Shown here piece after piece: positions 8,957 to 18,019 of a stretch of DNA of 64,000 nucleotides. The stretch's first letter is position 1, and each line of letters begins with the position of its first letter. A program made the translations under genes and the position numbers. Origin of the DNA: an uncultured Synergistales bacterium (GTDB lineage Bacteria > Synergistota > Synergistia > Synergistales > Aminobacteriaceae); NCBI GenBank assembly GCA_905234075.1, contig CAJOGI010000006.1, positions 44,127-108,126 of the forward strand, read 5' to 3'. Below the pieces are notes generated by a model. That model made no database searches. It had not been told where the DNA came from and worked only from the letters and a program-made list of their open reading frames with translations.

Positions 8957-9322
8957 AAATACAATTATCAAAGCTCCCAGTGAAATTTCAACGTCGGCAA
9001 GATTAAAATTTATATCCAAGAACGGCAGCGGTGAAGGTATCCAGTCTATGACACAGCCTAAAAAAAATCTTTCAAGGAAATTAGACAAAGCCCCCCCTGA
9101 CATTATTGCGAGGCCAAGCCGCGTGAATTTATTTATTCTCGTGAAAAGGCTCAAAAAAATTATAATCGCGCAGGAAATCCCGGAGAATATCAAAATAACT
9201 TCCGGCGAACCTGAAAAAAGACTGAAGGCCGCGCCGGTATTGTAGGACAAAGCATCAAAAAAAATTCTCGCGCATTGTTCAATTAACACGCAGAGAATTA
9301 TTATTGCAAACGTTAAAAGCAA
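8936..9322 (-). CDS. lspA: Lipoprotein signal peptidase (signal peptidase II)
   Basis: 128 aa with four hydrophobic helices; cleaves the signal peptide of prolipoproteins in the inner membrane. Conserved blocks are YNTGAAFSLF, GGALSNFLERF, GCVIDW and FNLADVEIS; the last two carry the catalytic aspartates. Two normally conserved non-catalytic Asp positions are Glu here (the DQ near the N-terminus and the DR of N-x-x-DR). The start is TTG at 9322 with GGAAGGA about 13 bases upstream. The last six residues are encoded by an intergenic heptad repeat. Confidence 0.88.
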   Translation of the reverse strand: MLLTFAIIILCVLIEQCARIFFDALSYNTGAAFSLFSGSPEVILIFSGISCAIIIFLSLFTRINKFTRLGLAIMSGGALSNFLERFFLGCVIDWIPSPLPFLDINFNLADVEISLGALIIVFELGVRR

Positions 9323-10146
9323 AATTTTTTAATTCCTTCCGCTACGCCTTCGTTATCGCAGTCGGCTGTTACGAAGTCGGCAACATCTAAAACTTCTTTG
9401 CAGGAATTTTTCATCGCTGCTCCTATGCCGGCGGCCTCAATCATGCTCACGTCGTTTAATCCGTCCCCGAAAGCGATCGTGCTTTCAATCGGAATTTTTA
9501 GGTACTCGGCTAAAAATTTCAAGGCATTGCCCTTTTTCGCGTTCATGTCGTTTATTTCAATGTTATTAGAAATTGATGAGGTGAAAAGATTTTTTCTGAA
9601 AACAACAGGAAGAGCCTTTAATAAATCCGAGCGCAGATTTTTATCAAGCGTAAAAATTTGAATTTTCTGCACGCCCTCTGAATTTTTTAGAAGATCATAA
9701 AATTCTTCGCTTTCAAGAGGTTTTCGGAAGTCCGCAACTAATTTCACCTGCCACTCGCCGACCATAAAGGCCGGGATTTTTTCGTGAAGCTCGCGCCGCA
9801 TATAGCCTTTGCTGCCTATGACACAGTCGTAAATTATTTCGTCAATGTCATCGAAGACTCGCGCCATTTTCAAAGCACGCCCGGCAGGAATTTCAAAATT
9901 AACGAGCGATTTTGATTTTTTAACGTCATAAACTTCCGCGCCGTTTAGAGTTATTGCGTAGTTAATGAAATCTAATTCTCTAACGCAGTCGGGAATTAAA
10001 TTCCAGAAACGCCCTGTTGACGGGACAATTTCAATTCCCATTGAGGCAGCCTTTTCAAGAGTCTCACGGGTATTCGGCGTTAATTCTTTTTTTGAATTTA
10101 ATAAAGTTCCGTCAAGGTCGAACGCGATTAATTTTATATCTGCCAT
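9313..10146 (-). CDS. Cof-type HAD-superfamily hydrolase
   Basis: 277 aa. Motif I is FDLDGTLLNSKKELTPNT, with nucleophile Asp in D-x-D-x-T; motif IV is FGDGLNDVSMIEAAGIGAAMKNS. A C2-type cap lies between. This subfamily (Cof/YbjI/YkrA-like) dephosphorylates small phosphosugars, FMN or PLP; the substrate cannot be told from sequence. It overlaps pepF upstream by 13 bases and lspA downstream by 10, so the three are cotranscribed. Confidence 0.88.
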   Translation of the reverse strand: MADIKLIAFDLDGTLLNSKKELTPNTRETLEKAASMGIEIVPSTGRFWNLIPDCVRELDFINYAITLNGAEVYDVKKSKSLVNFEIPAGRALKMARVFDDIDEIIYDCVIGSKGYMRRELHEKIPAFMVGEWQVKLVADFRKPLESEEFYDLLKNSEGVQKIQIFTLDKNLRSDLLKALPVVFRKNLFTSSISNNIEINDMNAKKGNALKFLAEYLKIPIESTIAFGDGLNDVSMIEAAGIGAAMKNSCKEVLDVADFVTADCDNEGVAEGIKKFCF

Positions 10147-11939
10147 GCCTTATAACCCTCGTCAAGTCTCTCTTCAAAAAATTTCATTGTTCTTTCAAAC
10201 GGTTCGGAGCTCGTTAAATCGACTCCTGCACGTCTTAAAATGTTGAGTGAATAATCACTGCCGCCGCTCTTCAAAAATTTCAAGTAACGGTCAACCGCGC
10301 CCTCTTCGTGATTTAATATTGACGAAGCAAAAGCGTTCGCCGCCGTAAATCCTGTTGAATATTTATAAACATAGAAGGCCGTATAAAAATGCGGTATTCT
10401 TGCCCACTCAACGCAGAGTTCCGGGTCAATTATCATTTCCGGGCCATAGCAGTCAGCGTTTAATTTTTTCCACAGATCATTCAGCCAGTCGGGAGTTAAT
10501 ACGCCGCCGCCCTCAACATAAGAATGAGTTTCTCTCTCGAAGTCCGCGAACATTGCCTGACGGAAAAATGTTGTTCGTACCATGTCGTAATAATAGCTCA
10601 AGAGCCATTTTTTATTTTCGACGCTTTCTGCATTTTTCAACAAATATTCAAGCAATAATGCCTCGTTCGTAGTCGAAGCAACTTCAGCTAATAAAATCGT
10701 GTAGTCGGCGTAGACCTGCGGCTGATTTTCGCGAGAATAAAAACTGTGCAGGCTGTGTCCCATTTCGTGAACGAGCGTGAAAACATCGTGCAATGTTCCG
10801 TCATAATTTAATAAGACATATGGGTGAGTGCCGTATGCTCCCCACGAGTACGCGCCTTTTCTCTTGCCCTTGTTCTCGTAAATGTCTATCCAGTGTTCAG
10901 CAACGCCCTTCTTGAAATTTTCAAGATAGTCCGGGCCCAGCGGAGCAAGTGCTTTTAACGCAAGCTCTACAGCGTCATTAAATTTTATTTCGCTTTCAGG
11001 TTCTTTTGAAATCGGTACATTTAAGTCGTAATAATGAAAGTCATCGAGGCCAAGAACTTTTTTTCGCAAAGCTACAAGCCTGTGCATTAAGTTTGAATAT
11101 GATCTGGCCGTGCTTACAACGTGATTATAGACTTCTTCGGGGACGTTCTCAGCAAATAAAGCCATATCGAGCGAATTTTTATATTTCCGTGCGTTTGCGT
11201 AAAAGATATCGCCCTTGACAGAGCCGTAATATAACGCGCCTATTGCGTTTTTATATTTCTCGTAAGTTCCGTAAATTCCTGAGAAGGCATTTTTTCTTAC
11301 GTCCCTGTTAAGGCTTCGGCTGTATCTGTACCAGCGTTCTTCTGTTAATTCTGCGGTGCTGCCGTCTTCGTCAATGATGTCCGGGAATTTTATATCAGCG
11401 TCGGTTAAAAGCGTGAAGGCATTTTCAGGGACTGATTTTAATTCTGCGGCGCGAGCTAATAACATTTCCATATCATGAGACAAAATATGCTCGCGTTCAC
11501 GCAGCAATTTTCTAAAGAAAAATTCATAGCGCGTCAATTCACGCTCGTTTTTTATGCAGTCATTAACATAGTCGTGAGGAAGCGCAAGTATTTCCGGCTC
11601 AAAGAAAGCTACAGCCGCAGAATATTTCACGAGTAAATTTTCTGCCATTCCGGCTAATTTCATTGGTTCTTGTTCGCGTAAATCCTCGTGGCTTTTCATG
11701 TTCGCGTAAACGTAGAGTTTATTAAGCTCAAGCGAGACGGCCTCGTCATCTTTTATAAACGCGAGCAAAATCTTTGAGCCCTCGCCGAGCCTGCCGGAAT
11801 AATTTTTTAATGCTTCGATTTTGTTTTGAGTTTCGCTGAAAGTTTTCTGCCATTCATCAAAATTTGTGTAAATAGCTTCTAAGTTCCATTTTGCCTCGTC
11901 CGGAATCGATGAACGCTCCGGGACACTGTTAGATTTCAT
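10134..11939 (-). CDS. pepF: Oligoendopeptidase F (M3B zinc metallopeptidase)
   Basis: 601 aa from the ATG at 11939 (MKSNSVPERSS), which has AAAGGA about 9 bases upstream; the frame is open to 11987 but without a better start. The zinc site TLVHEMGHSLHSFYS (HExxH) is in the C-terminal third, and the downstream glutamate motif is in EVASTTNEALL. PepF degrades short cytoplasmic peptides, fitting a peptide- or amino-acid-fermenting life. Overlaps the HAD gene by 13 bases. Confidence 0.95.
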   Translation of the reverse strand: MKSNSVPERSSIPDEAKWNLEAIYTNFDEWQKTFSETQNKIEALKNYSGRLGEGSKILLAFIKDDEAVSLELNKLYVYANMKSHEDLREQEPMKLAGMAENLLVKYSAAVAFFEPEILALPHDYVNDCIKNERELTRYEFFFRKLLREREHILSHDMEMLLARAAELKSVPENAFTLLTDADIKFPDIIDEDGSTAELTEERWYRYSRSLNRDVRKNAFSGIYGTYEKYKNAIGALYYGSVKGDIFYANARKYKNSLDMALFAENVPEEVYNHVVSTARSYSNLMHRLVALRKKVLGLDDFHYYDLNVPISKEPESEIKFNDAVELALKALAPLGPDYLENFKKGVAEHWIDIYENKGKRKGAYSWGAYGTHPYVLLNYDGTLHDVFTLVHEMGHSLHSFYSRENQPQVYADYTILLAEVASTTNEALLLEYLLKNAESVENKKWLLSYYYDMVRTTFFRQAMFADFERETHSYVEGGGVLTPDWLNDLWKKLNADCYGPEMIIDPELCVEWARIPHFYTAFYVYKYSTGFTAANAFASSILNHEEGAVDRYLKFLKSGGSDYSLNILRRAGVDLTSSEPFERTMKFFEERLDEGYKAWQI

Positions 11940-12034
11940 TCGGTTATATTTCCTTTCATGAATATATTGGCTTATTTTATCATTCACTGCTTAGCGCAAA
12001 TACGCAACTTTTCGGAAGCCGTTAAATAATGTAG

Positions 12035-12040
12035 TATAAT
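12035..12040 (+). promoter_or_regulatory. -10 element of the SWIM-protein gene
   Basis: TATAAT at 12035-12040, 31 bases before the ATG. No strong -35 is visible at the expected distance (TTCGGA at 18 bp). Confidence 0.45.
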
Positions 12041-12071
12041 AGCCTAAAATAACGAGGAATCAAGGGAGAAA

Positions 12072-13334
12072 ATGAGCTTTTATTACTATAGAACACGTCC
12101 CATTTCAAAAGAAGAATTTCAGGCAAAAGCAGAGAGCTTTCTGCAGGCCCACCCCGATTGTAAGCCAGTTGAAACGGCTGGCATGACGAAGCAGGAAATT
12201 TGTACCAGCTGGTGGGGTAAGTCGTGGTGCGAAAATCTTGAGCGTTACGCAGAATGGGCAAACAGAATAAATCTTGGCAGAGGTTATGCGCGTAAGGGTG
12301 CCGTTGTGGACTTAACGATAAACGGCGGCGATATTCACGCTTTTGTTTTGGGAAGCAGACCTGATCCGTATGAAGTAAATGTAAAAATATATCCGATATC
12401 TTCTGAGCGTCAACAAGAGATTGAAAAATTTGCTGCAGGAAGGATTCAAAGTTTAGAAGAGTTAATCTCAGGGAACTTTCCGGAAGGATTAAAGGGTGTA
12501 TTCTTTCAGAAGGGCGTACTATTTCCCAGACCTGATGAAATAGACTTCAGCTGCACCTGTTCTGATATGTCGTATATGTGCAGACACGTAATAGCTGCTT
12601 TGTATGGCATTGGTGTAAGGCTTGACAGCAATCCGCTCTACTTCTTTGAGATGAGGGGGATTGATACAGAAAAATTTATATCCAATATTGTGAATGGAAA
12701 GATTGAAAAAATGCTTGCAAATGTAAATAATTATAGTCCAAGAATATTGAAAGATGCTGATCTTATCGAGCTCTTTAACGTAGACGTTGATGGACAGGAA
12801 ATGAAACCGCAGCTGCCTGCAAATGATGACAAACAAGAACTAAAAGAAGAAACAAAACCTGCGCCTGATGTATCTGATGTAGAGATAATCGAGACGGCCG
12901 AGCCTAAGCCTAAGAAAAAATTAAAAGATTTCACAGATGAAGAATTAGAGGCTGTATTTGAGCTCATTAAAGCAATAGGCCCTTCTAAAGCTGCGATAGA
13001 GGCCAATATTACACTAGGTACAGCGCAGACAATAAGGAAAAAAGTTTTGCTGCGCAGACTGTCAAAAAATCGAGTGAAAACTCAAGAGATGCCAATGCAG
13101 CCTAAACCTAAAGAAGAAAGAAAAGAAGAAAGAATTGCAGTCAATAATATAGCACAGCCGACGAAGCAGGAAAAGAAAACACAGCCGGTCCCGTTATTTG
13201 ATATTAAGGCATTGAAAGAACAGATACTGCGGCTTAAAGTTGAAAATGCACTACTAAAAACAAAAACGACAATGCTTTTGTCTCAGTTGAACAAAATGAA
13301 AGCAGCAATTAGCTGCCTTGTTGAATATCGTTAA
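12072..13334 (+). CDS. SWIM zinc-finger protein with C-terminal helix-turn-helix and coiled coil
   Basis: 420 aa. Residues 1-210 match the bacterial SWIM family: TSWWGKSWCENLERYAEWAN, LGSRPDPYEV and the zinc motif CTCSDMSYMCRH (C-x-C-x7-C-x-H). After a charged linker, about residues 282-330 carry a helix-turn-helix-like unit beginning FTDEELEAV. Residues about 375-415 form a leucine-rich coiled coil (LKVENALLKTK). SWIM domains bind DNA or protein; in many bacteria the gene sits beside an SNF2 helicase, absent here. AGGGAGAAA precedes the ATG. The last 26 bases overlap the convergent gene at 13309-13917, which has related HTH and coiled-coil modules. Function unknown. Confidence 0.85.
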   Translation: MSFYYYRTRPISKEEFQAKAESFLQAHPDCKPVETAGMTKQEICTSWWGKSWCENLERYAEWANRINLGRGYARKGAVVDLTINGGDIHAFVLGSRPDPYEVNVKIYPISSERQQEIEKFAAGRIQSLEELISGNFPEGLKGVFFQKGVLFPRPDEIDFSCTCSDMSYMCRHVIAALYGIGVRLDSNPLYFFEMRGIDTEKFISNIVNGKIEKMLANVNNYSPRILKDADLIELFNVDVDGQEMKPQLPANDDKQELKEETKPAPDVSDVEIIETAEPKPKKKLKDFTDEELEAVFELIKAIGPSKAAIEANITLGTAQTIRKKVLLRRLSKNRVKTQEMPMQPKPKEERKEERIAVNNIAQPTKQEKKTQPVPLFDIKALKEQILRLKVENALLKTKTTMLLSQLNKMKAAISCLVEYR

Positions 13335-13917
13335 GTTCGCTTATCTGTGTCAGCTCTACTATAGCCGAACGAAATCTCCCTAACTGCTCGGAGAGTGCTT
13401 CGACTCTATTTTTAAGAAGAACATTCTCTATAGTCAGAGCTTCAAGTTCTGCTTTGACGGACGCGGATAGATCCATTGAAGGCGTTGAATCATTAATATA
13501 TGTTGCCGCAGCTTCGTGGGCTTCTTCTTTACTTTTTTCGACAGCAGTGCTTTGTGTTTCTTCTGATTTTGGCAGAGCCGGGACCTTAGTATATTTTTTC
13601 CACGCGGCTAAACGCTGCCATGGTATATTATTCTCTCTGGCGGCTTGAGCAAAACCTACTTCTTCTGCTCTTCTAAGAATTGCCAGCTTTTCATCATCAG
13701 TAAAAGAGTTAATGTCAACAGCCGTTGCCCCATTACTGTTTTCACTTTCATGTGATACGGCTTCCATTTTTCCTAATTTTGTCCTATACAGCCAATAACG
13801 TATATTCCAGTCCTTGATATCATATTCTTTGGCGGCCTGCGCAATTGTTGTCTGCCTAGCTCTCGCTATAATCTCCAGTTTTTTTTCGTCAGTAAAATCA
13901 TTTGATGTTTTTGGCAT
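13309..13917 (-). CDS. Protein with two helix-turn-helix repeats and a C-terminal coiled coil
   Basis: 202 aa. Two repeats lie at about residues 6-50 (FTDEKKLEIIARA, AAKEYDI) and 70-115 (FTDDEKLAILRRA, AARENNI). They resemble transposase-like or Psq-like HTH units and the HTH in the SWIM protein. Residues about 155-190 form a coiled coil (ENVLLKNRVEALSEQL) that parallels the SWIM protein's end. The gene lies just upstream of smpB on the same strand's downstream side (17 bp gap) and overlaps the SWIM gene tail to tail. I do not recognise a named family; a DNA-binding partner of the SWIM protein is inference. Confidence 0.75.
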   Translation of the reverse strand: MPKTSNDFTDEKKLEIIARARQTTIAQAAKEYDIKDWNIRYWLYRTKLGKMEAVSHESENSNGATAVDINSFTDDEKLAILRRAEEVGFAQAARENNIPWQRLAAWKKYTKVPALPKSEETQSTAVEKSKEEAHEAAATYINDSTPSMDLSASVKAELEALTIENVLLKNRVEALSEQLGRFRSAIVELTQISELNDIQQGS

Positions 13918-13934
13918 TTTTTGTCTCCTATATT

Positions 13935-14411
13935 TTAGTAATCTCTGCTGTCTCTGAAGGCACGCGCTATAGTCCTCTTCATGTCTCTGTCTGCAATGGC
14001 ATCACGCTTATCGTGAACATTGCGGCCTTTAGCAAGGGCTAACTCTACTTTCGCCCGCTTCCCGTTTTTTATATATACGGTCAGAGGCACAAGGGTCAAG
14101 CCTTTTTCTCGAATTTTATTTTTCAGGCGTATTATTTCACGTTTGTGCATCAATAATTTTCTGTCCCGCTCAGGCTCATGATTATAATATGTCCCTTTAT
14201 CATACGGGGATATATGTACACCAAACAGCCACAGCTCATCATTTTTTAATGACGCATAAGAGTCTTTAAGATTTAAGCTGCCGGCCCTCACGCTTTTTAT
14301 TTCCGTGCCCGTCAAAACTATTCCGCATTCAAAGGCCTCTAGAATAAAATAATCGTGCCTTGCCTTTCGGTTTTGAGCCACAACTTTATTATTAGTGTTA
14401 AATTTAGACAT
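13935..14411 (-). CDS. smpB: SsrA-binding protein SmpB
   Basis: 158 aa from the ATG at 14411 (MSKFNTNNKVVAQNRKA), the canonical start; the frame extends to 14447 with atypical residues. Conserved blocks include NRKARHDYFI, GIVLTGTEIKSVRAG and the C-terminal tail rich in Lys/Arg (KRDAIADRD). SmpB carries tmRNA to stalled ribosomes for trans-translation. No tmRNA gene was found in the window. No convincing Shine-Dalgarno precedes the start. Confidence 0.95.
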   Translation of the reverse strand: MSKFNTNNKVVAQNRKARHDYFILEAFECGIVLTGTEIKSVRAGSLNLKDSYASLKNDELWLFGVHISPYDKGTYYNHEPERDRKLLMHKREIIRLKNKIREKGLTLVPLTVYIKNGKRAKVELALAKGRNVHDKRDAIADRDMKRTIARAFRDSRDY

Positions 14412-14463
14412 AATGCAAAATTTTACATTAAAAAAATTTTTTATCAAGTTATAACTTCTGTAA

Positions 14464-15414
14464 TTACTGCGTTGATAATATTTTAGCTAAACTTTCAGGG
14501 CTTTCATTTTCATAAAAAATCCTTGAAATTTTCGACAGCTTCACAAACTCTTGGGCATTTTTAACTTGATGATTATCGGCGGCTTTAGGCCAAGGAATAG
14601 ACACGGCAGGAATTTCCCATTTAAGAACTTCGGCGAGCGTCGAGCCTCCTGCGCGGCACACGATAACATCGCAGACTGAATAAAACGGATTAGTGTCCCA
14701 CTGAGGCGGTATAAAATGCGCGTTGTTTATGTCTTTTTTTTCGTGCGATAAAAATATAAATTCAAAATCCCTGCAAAGCTCTGCAGTTTTCATCAATAAT
14801 TCATTTAACGGGCCGCTGCCTAAAGAACCTCCGGCAATGCCGATAACTTTAGCGTCTGAAAAAAGAGTCAGGCCAAGTGCTTTTAATGCTTCAGATTTTT
14901 TTATTCTCACGGGCTCTCGGACAGGTATTCCAACATATTGAAATTTATCAATGCCTTCGCAGACCGGCCAGCCTGTTATAATTTCAGCTCCCCATTTTAG
15001 CGCGAGTTTGGTAACTTTTCCGGCGACGGCGTTTTGTTCATGGAGAGTTACGGGAATTTTTTTGATTTTTGCGATTACAAGCGGAGCAAATGAAATATAG
15101 CCGCCGAACAAATAAATTTTATCGGGTTTGAAATTTTTTATGTGCTTCCATGTTTGAAAAAAAGATTTTATCAGGGCGGCGAGCCTTGCGAAAATTTTTA
15201 TGATTGATTTTGTTCCCAGCGGTGAGCCGGAGATGGCCAGCACAAACGGATTAATATCAGCGGAGCTGTAAATTTCTTTTTCAAGCTCACGCGAACCGCA
15301 CAGCCATTTAACTTCCGCGCCGTCCTTTTCAAGATTTTGGCCAAAAACTATAGCGGGAAAAATGTGTCCGCCCGTTCCGCCTGAGGCGATTAAGAATTTT
15401 TTATGAGTGTCCAT
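14464..15414 (-). CDS. murG: UDP-GlcNAc:undecaprenyl-PP-MurNAc-pentapeptide GlcNAc transferase (MurG)
   Basis: 316 aa; makes lipid II from lipid I on the cytoplasmic membrane face. Glycine-rich loop 1 is ASGGTGGHIFPA; others are HEQNAVAGK, GIPVREPV, GGSLGSGPLN and the donor-binding CRAGGSTLAEV...IPWPKAADNHQ. It is about 40 residues shorter than many MurG proteins but keeps the motifs. Overlaps ftsW by 14 bases. In a typical dcw cluster murC would follow; here smpB does. Confidence 0.95.
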   Translation of the reverse strand: MDTHKKFLIASGGTGGHIFPAIVFGQNLEKDGAEVKWLCGSRELEKEIYSSADINPFVLAISGSPLGTKSIIKIFARLAALIKSFFQTWKHIKNFKPDKIYLFGGYISFAPLVIAKIKKIPVTLHEQNAVAGKVTKLALKWGAEIITGWPVCEGIDKFQYVGIPVREPVRIKKSEALKALGLTLFSDAKVIGIAGGSLGSGPLNELLMKTAELCRDFEFIFLSHEKKDINNAHFIPPQWDTNPFYSVCDVIVCRAGGSTLAEVLKWEIPAVSIPWPKAADNHQVKNAQEFVKLSKISRIFYENESPESLAKILSTQ

Positions 15415-16549
15415 TATTTGTTTCTCTTTTCTTTGTTATCTTTTTTTTCTTATCCTTATCTTTATCTTTTTCCGTATTTTCTTTATTTTCTGCTTTTATT
15501 GTCATCAAAATGCCGATTTTGGCCCACATGCAGAGCATGGAACTTCCGCCCCAGCTTATAAAAGGCACGGGGATCCCGGTGAGGGGCATTAATTTTGTAA
15601 CGCCGGCAACATTTAAGAACATCGGAAAAATTACAGAAGCAGTGAGGCCGAGCGCGAGAGATTTTGTGAAAGAATTTTTTGCATTTTTATAAATATAAAA
15701 AACCCTCCACGTCCACGTGGCATAAAGAATTACCAAAAACATCGTGCCGACCAGTCCGAACTCCTCGCCGATGGCCGGGAAAATATAATCTGTGTCAGCT
15801 TCGGGGAGATATTTTTCCTGCTGAAGGCCCTTGCCAATTCCAACTCCTGTCAATGATCCGTTAGCAAACGCTACGAGCCCTTGAATAATTTGATAGCCGG
15901 TGTCGGTCGGATCGTCCCATGGGTTCCAGAACGCATTAAATCTTCTCATTCTGTAGGGAGCGAGCCAAATTAAAATAATAACTGCGACAATTCCAAGCGC
16001 AACGCCGATTAACGGATATTTCCAGCCCCGCCGCTCTATGTGCATTGTAAAGCATATTGAGGCTACCAAAATAGTTCCGCCCAAGTTAGGCTGGAGCAAT
16101 AACGGCACGGCTAATAATGCTATCGTTGTTAATGTCGGGCTTAAAAATGTGTGCCCATCATTGCGCAATAAAGTTACCTCCTCCTCGTTCAATCGCTTTG
16201 CCATGAAAATCGGAAGAGTTAATAAAACAAATTCAAGCGGCTGAAAACGAAATCCCGGCACAGCAAGCCAGCGCGTCGCGCCTCCAGCCTTTACTCCGAG
16301 TCCGGGAATCAAAGTTAAAACTAACAAAAGCCATGACGCAAAAAATAATTTTCCGCTGTGTTTTCTGAACCATTCCGTTTCAAAGCACATGCACACAAAC
16401 ATTAACGTTATTCCAAGCCCTATAAATTGAAACTGGCGTAACGGCGGTGCGAAAGGGTTGCCGCTTGTCATGTTGTTTCGGAGTGATAAGGACGAGATCA
16501 TTATCATTCCGCAGCCGCTTAATATTAGTGGTATTATTACTTCAATCAT
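15401..16549 (-). CDS. ftsW: Lipid II-dependent glycosyltransferase FtsW (SEDS family)
   Basis: 382 aa with about ten membrane helices. SEDS signatures are GGATRWLAVPGFRFQPLEF, QPNLGGTILVA, AFWNPWDDPTDTGYQIIQ, FPAIGEEFGLVG and TGIPVPFISWGGSSML. It polymerises septal glycan strands with a class b PBP. The Lys/Asp-rich tail is cytoplasmic. Placement between murD and murG supports FtsW over RodA. A 14-base gap separates it from murD. Confidence 0.94.
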   Translation of the reverse strand: MIEVIIPLILSGCGMIMISSLSLRNNMTSGNPFAPPLRQFQFIGLGITLMFVCMCFETEWFRKHSGKLFFASWLLLVLTLIPGLGVKAGGATRWLAVPGFRFQPLEFVLLTLPIFMAKRLNEEEVTLLRNDGHTFLSPTLTTIALLAVPLLLQPNLGGTILVASICFTMHIERRGWKYPLIGVALGIVAVIILIWLAPYRMRRFNAFWNPWDDPTDTGYQIIQGLVAFANGSLTGVGIGKGLQQEKYLPEADTDYIFPAIGEEFGLVGTMFLVILYATWTWRVFYIYKNAKNSFTKSLALGLTASVIFPMFLNVAGVTKLMPLTGIPVPFISWGGSSMLCMWAKIGILMTIKAENKENTEKDKDKDKKKKITKKRETNNGHS

Positions 16550-16562
16550 TATTGATTATTTA

Positions 16563-17924
16563 TTACTTGGATTTTTCTTTAACGATGCTGCAAAAATGTT
16601 CGCCGCGTGCCTTGTAACTTTTATACATGTCCCAGCTCGTACACGCAGGGGAAAGTAAAACGACCATTCCGGGCTTTGCTAAACTTCCACAAATATTGAC
16701 AGCTTCTTCCATGCTTGAAGCTCTTTTGAAATTTTTATAGCCTGATTTTTCGAGGGCGTTTTGAATTTTTTCAGCCTCTTCTCCGATTAAGACGGCATAG
16801 TCGCAATTTTCTTTTACTGCTTCAGCTAACGGCGCGTAGTCTTCGCCTTTGCCCTGACCGCCGAGAATAATAATTTTACGCCCTTTAATGCTCGTCATCG
16901 CTGTTATAGTTGCGGCGACATTAGTTCCTTTTGAGTCGTCGATATATTGAACTCCGTTTATAGTTCCTGCATATTCGCAGCGGTGCGGCAGGGGCTTAAA
17001 GCCTTCGAGCAGAAATTTAGCGTTTGAAATATCAACGCCCAATAATTTTGCCGTGCAAAGACACATAGCGACATTCTCAAGATTATGCGAGCCTATTAAA
17101 GTCGTGTCGGAGAAGCTGAAAAGTTTTTCGCTTTTCCCGTTGAGAGTTAATATCGCGTCTTGGCCTTCTTCATTCATAAAAATATGGCCCTGCGCGTCGT
17201 GTTCGGGGATTTTATTCCAGCTTAGGGTGATAATTTTTCCTGAGGCATTCAGAATTTCAAAATCTCTGTCTTGAATTATTCCCCAGCCTTCGGGATCGCG
17301 CAGGCTTAAAACTCTTGACTTTGCCTCGACATAATTTTCAAAACTTCCGTGCCAATCTATATGGTCGGGGGCAATGTTAGTAACTATTGAAATTTTTGAA
17401 CGCAGATTATTTTTTGTCCGCGCTAATTGAAAACTGCTCAGCTCCAAGACGACAGCGTCAAAATTTTCTTTTTCATTCGTGAAGGTTGATGAAGCCGTGC
17501 CGAGATTTCCGCCCGTGCCTGCTTTAAGTCCGGCTCTGTTCAAAATATGGCCGGTTAATGAAGTTACGGTGCTCTTTCCGTTACTGCCGGTAACGCAGAT
17601 TAAATTTTTAGCTTTTATGTGAGGGAGAACGAAATCTAATTCGCCCGTGAGTTTTAAGCCGCGTTTTTCGGCCTCGATTAAAATTTCTGACTTAGGGGAA
17701 ATTCCTGAACTGATTAGAATTTCGTTAGCACCGTCAAAAACTTTTTCGGTGTTTCCATTCTCTTCAAAAGTTATATTATTTTTCGTGAAAAGTTCTTTTA
17801 CATCATCATTAATATTTTTCTGTTCGGACACAAAGACATCGAAGCCGAGATTTTTTGCAAGCAGGGCCAAGCCCTGACCGCTGACTCCTGCGCCGATAAC
17901 TGAGACCTTATAATTATTAGACAT
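16563..17924 (-). CDS. murD: UDP-N-acetylmuramoylalanine--D-glutamate ligase
   Basis: 453 aa from the ATG at 17924 (MSNNYKVSVIGAG), which has GGAGAA about 8 bases upstream; the open frame begins at 17969. Adds D-Glu to UDP-MurNAc-Ala. Mur-ligase ATP loop is TGSNGKSTVTS; other motifs are LELSSFQL, NIAPDHIDWHGS, PHRCEYAGTINGVQYIDDSKGTN and LLSPACTSWDMYKSYKARGEHF. First gene of the murD-ftsW-murG-smpB run. Confidence 0.96.
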   Translation of the reverse strand: MSNNYKVSVIGAGVSGQGLALLAKNLGFDVFVSEQKNINDDVKELFTKNNITFEENGNTEKVFDGANEILISSGISPKSEILIEAEKRGLKLTGELDFVLPHIKAKNLICVTGSNGKSTVTSLTGHILNRAGLKAGTGGNLGTASSTFTNEKENFDAVVLELSSFQLARTKNNLRSKISIVTNIAPDHIDWHGSFENYVEAKSRVLSLRDPEGWGIIQDRDFEILNASGKIITLSWNKIPEHDAQGHIFMNEEGQDAILTLNGKSEKLFSFSDTTLIGSHNLENVAMCLCTAKLLGVDISNAKFLLEGFKPLPHRCEYAGTINGVQYIDDSKGTNVAATITAMTSIKGRKIIILGGQGKGEDYAPLAEAVKENCDYAVLIGEEAEKIQNALEKSGYKNFKRASSMEEAVNICGSLAKPGMVVLLSPACTSWDMYKSYKARGEHFCSIVKEKSK

Positions 17925-17969
17925 AAAAATTCTCCTTATTGTTGAACTTAAAAGGATATTATAAGGCAT

Positions 17970-17990
17970 GAGTTAAGAGTGAAGAATGAA
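17970..17990. repeat. Three degenerate heptad repeats upstream of murD
   Basis: GAGTTAA, GAGTGAA, GAATGAA in 7-bp register on the plus strand, a degenerate member of the CTAACTC family (reverse orientation). Confidence 0.45.
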
Positions 17991-18019
17991 AAATATAAAA
18001 GCACTTAAAATTTTCGGCT

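Noticed and set aside
17925-18019. Small gene or RNA between murD and copy A
   Set aside because: Only degenerate heptads and AT-rich sequence; no start with a ribosome-binding site and no clear stem.
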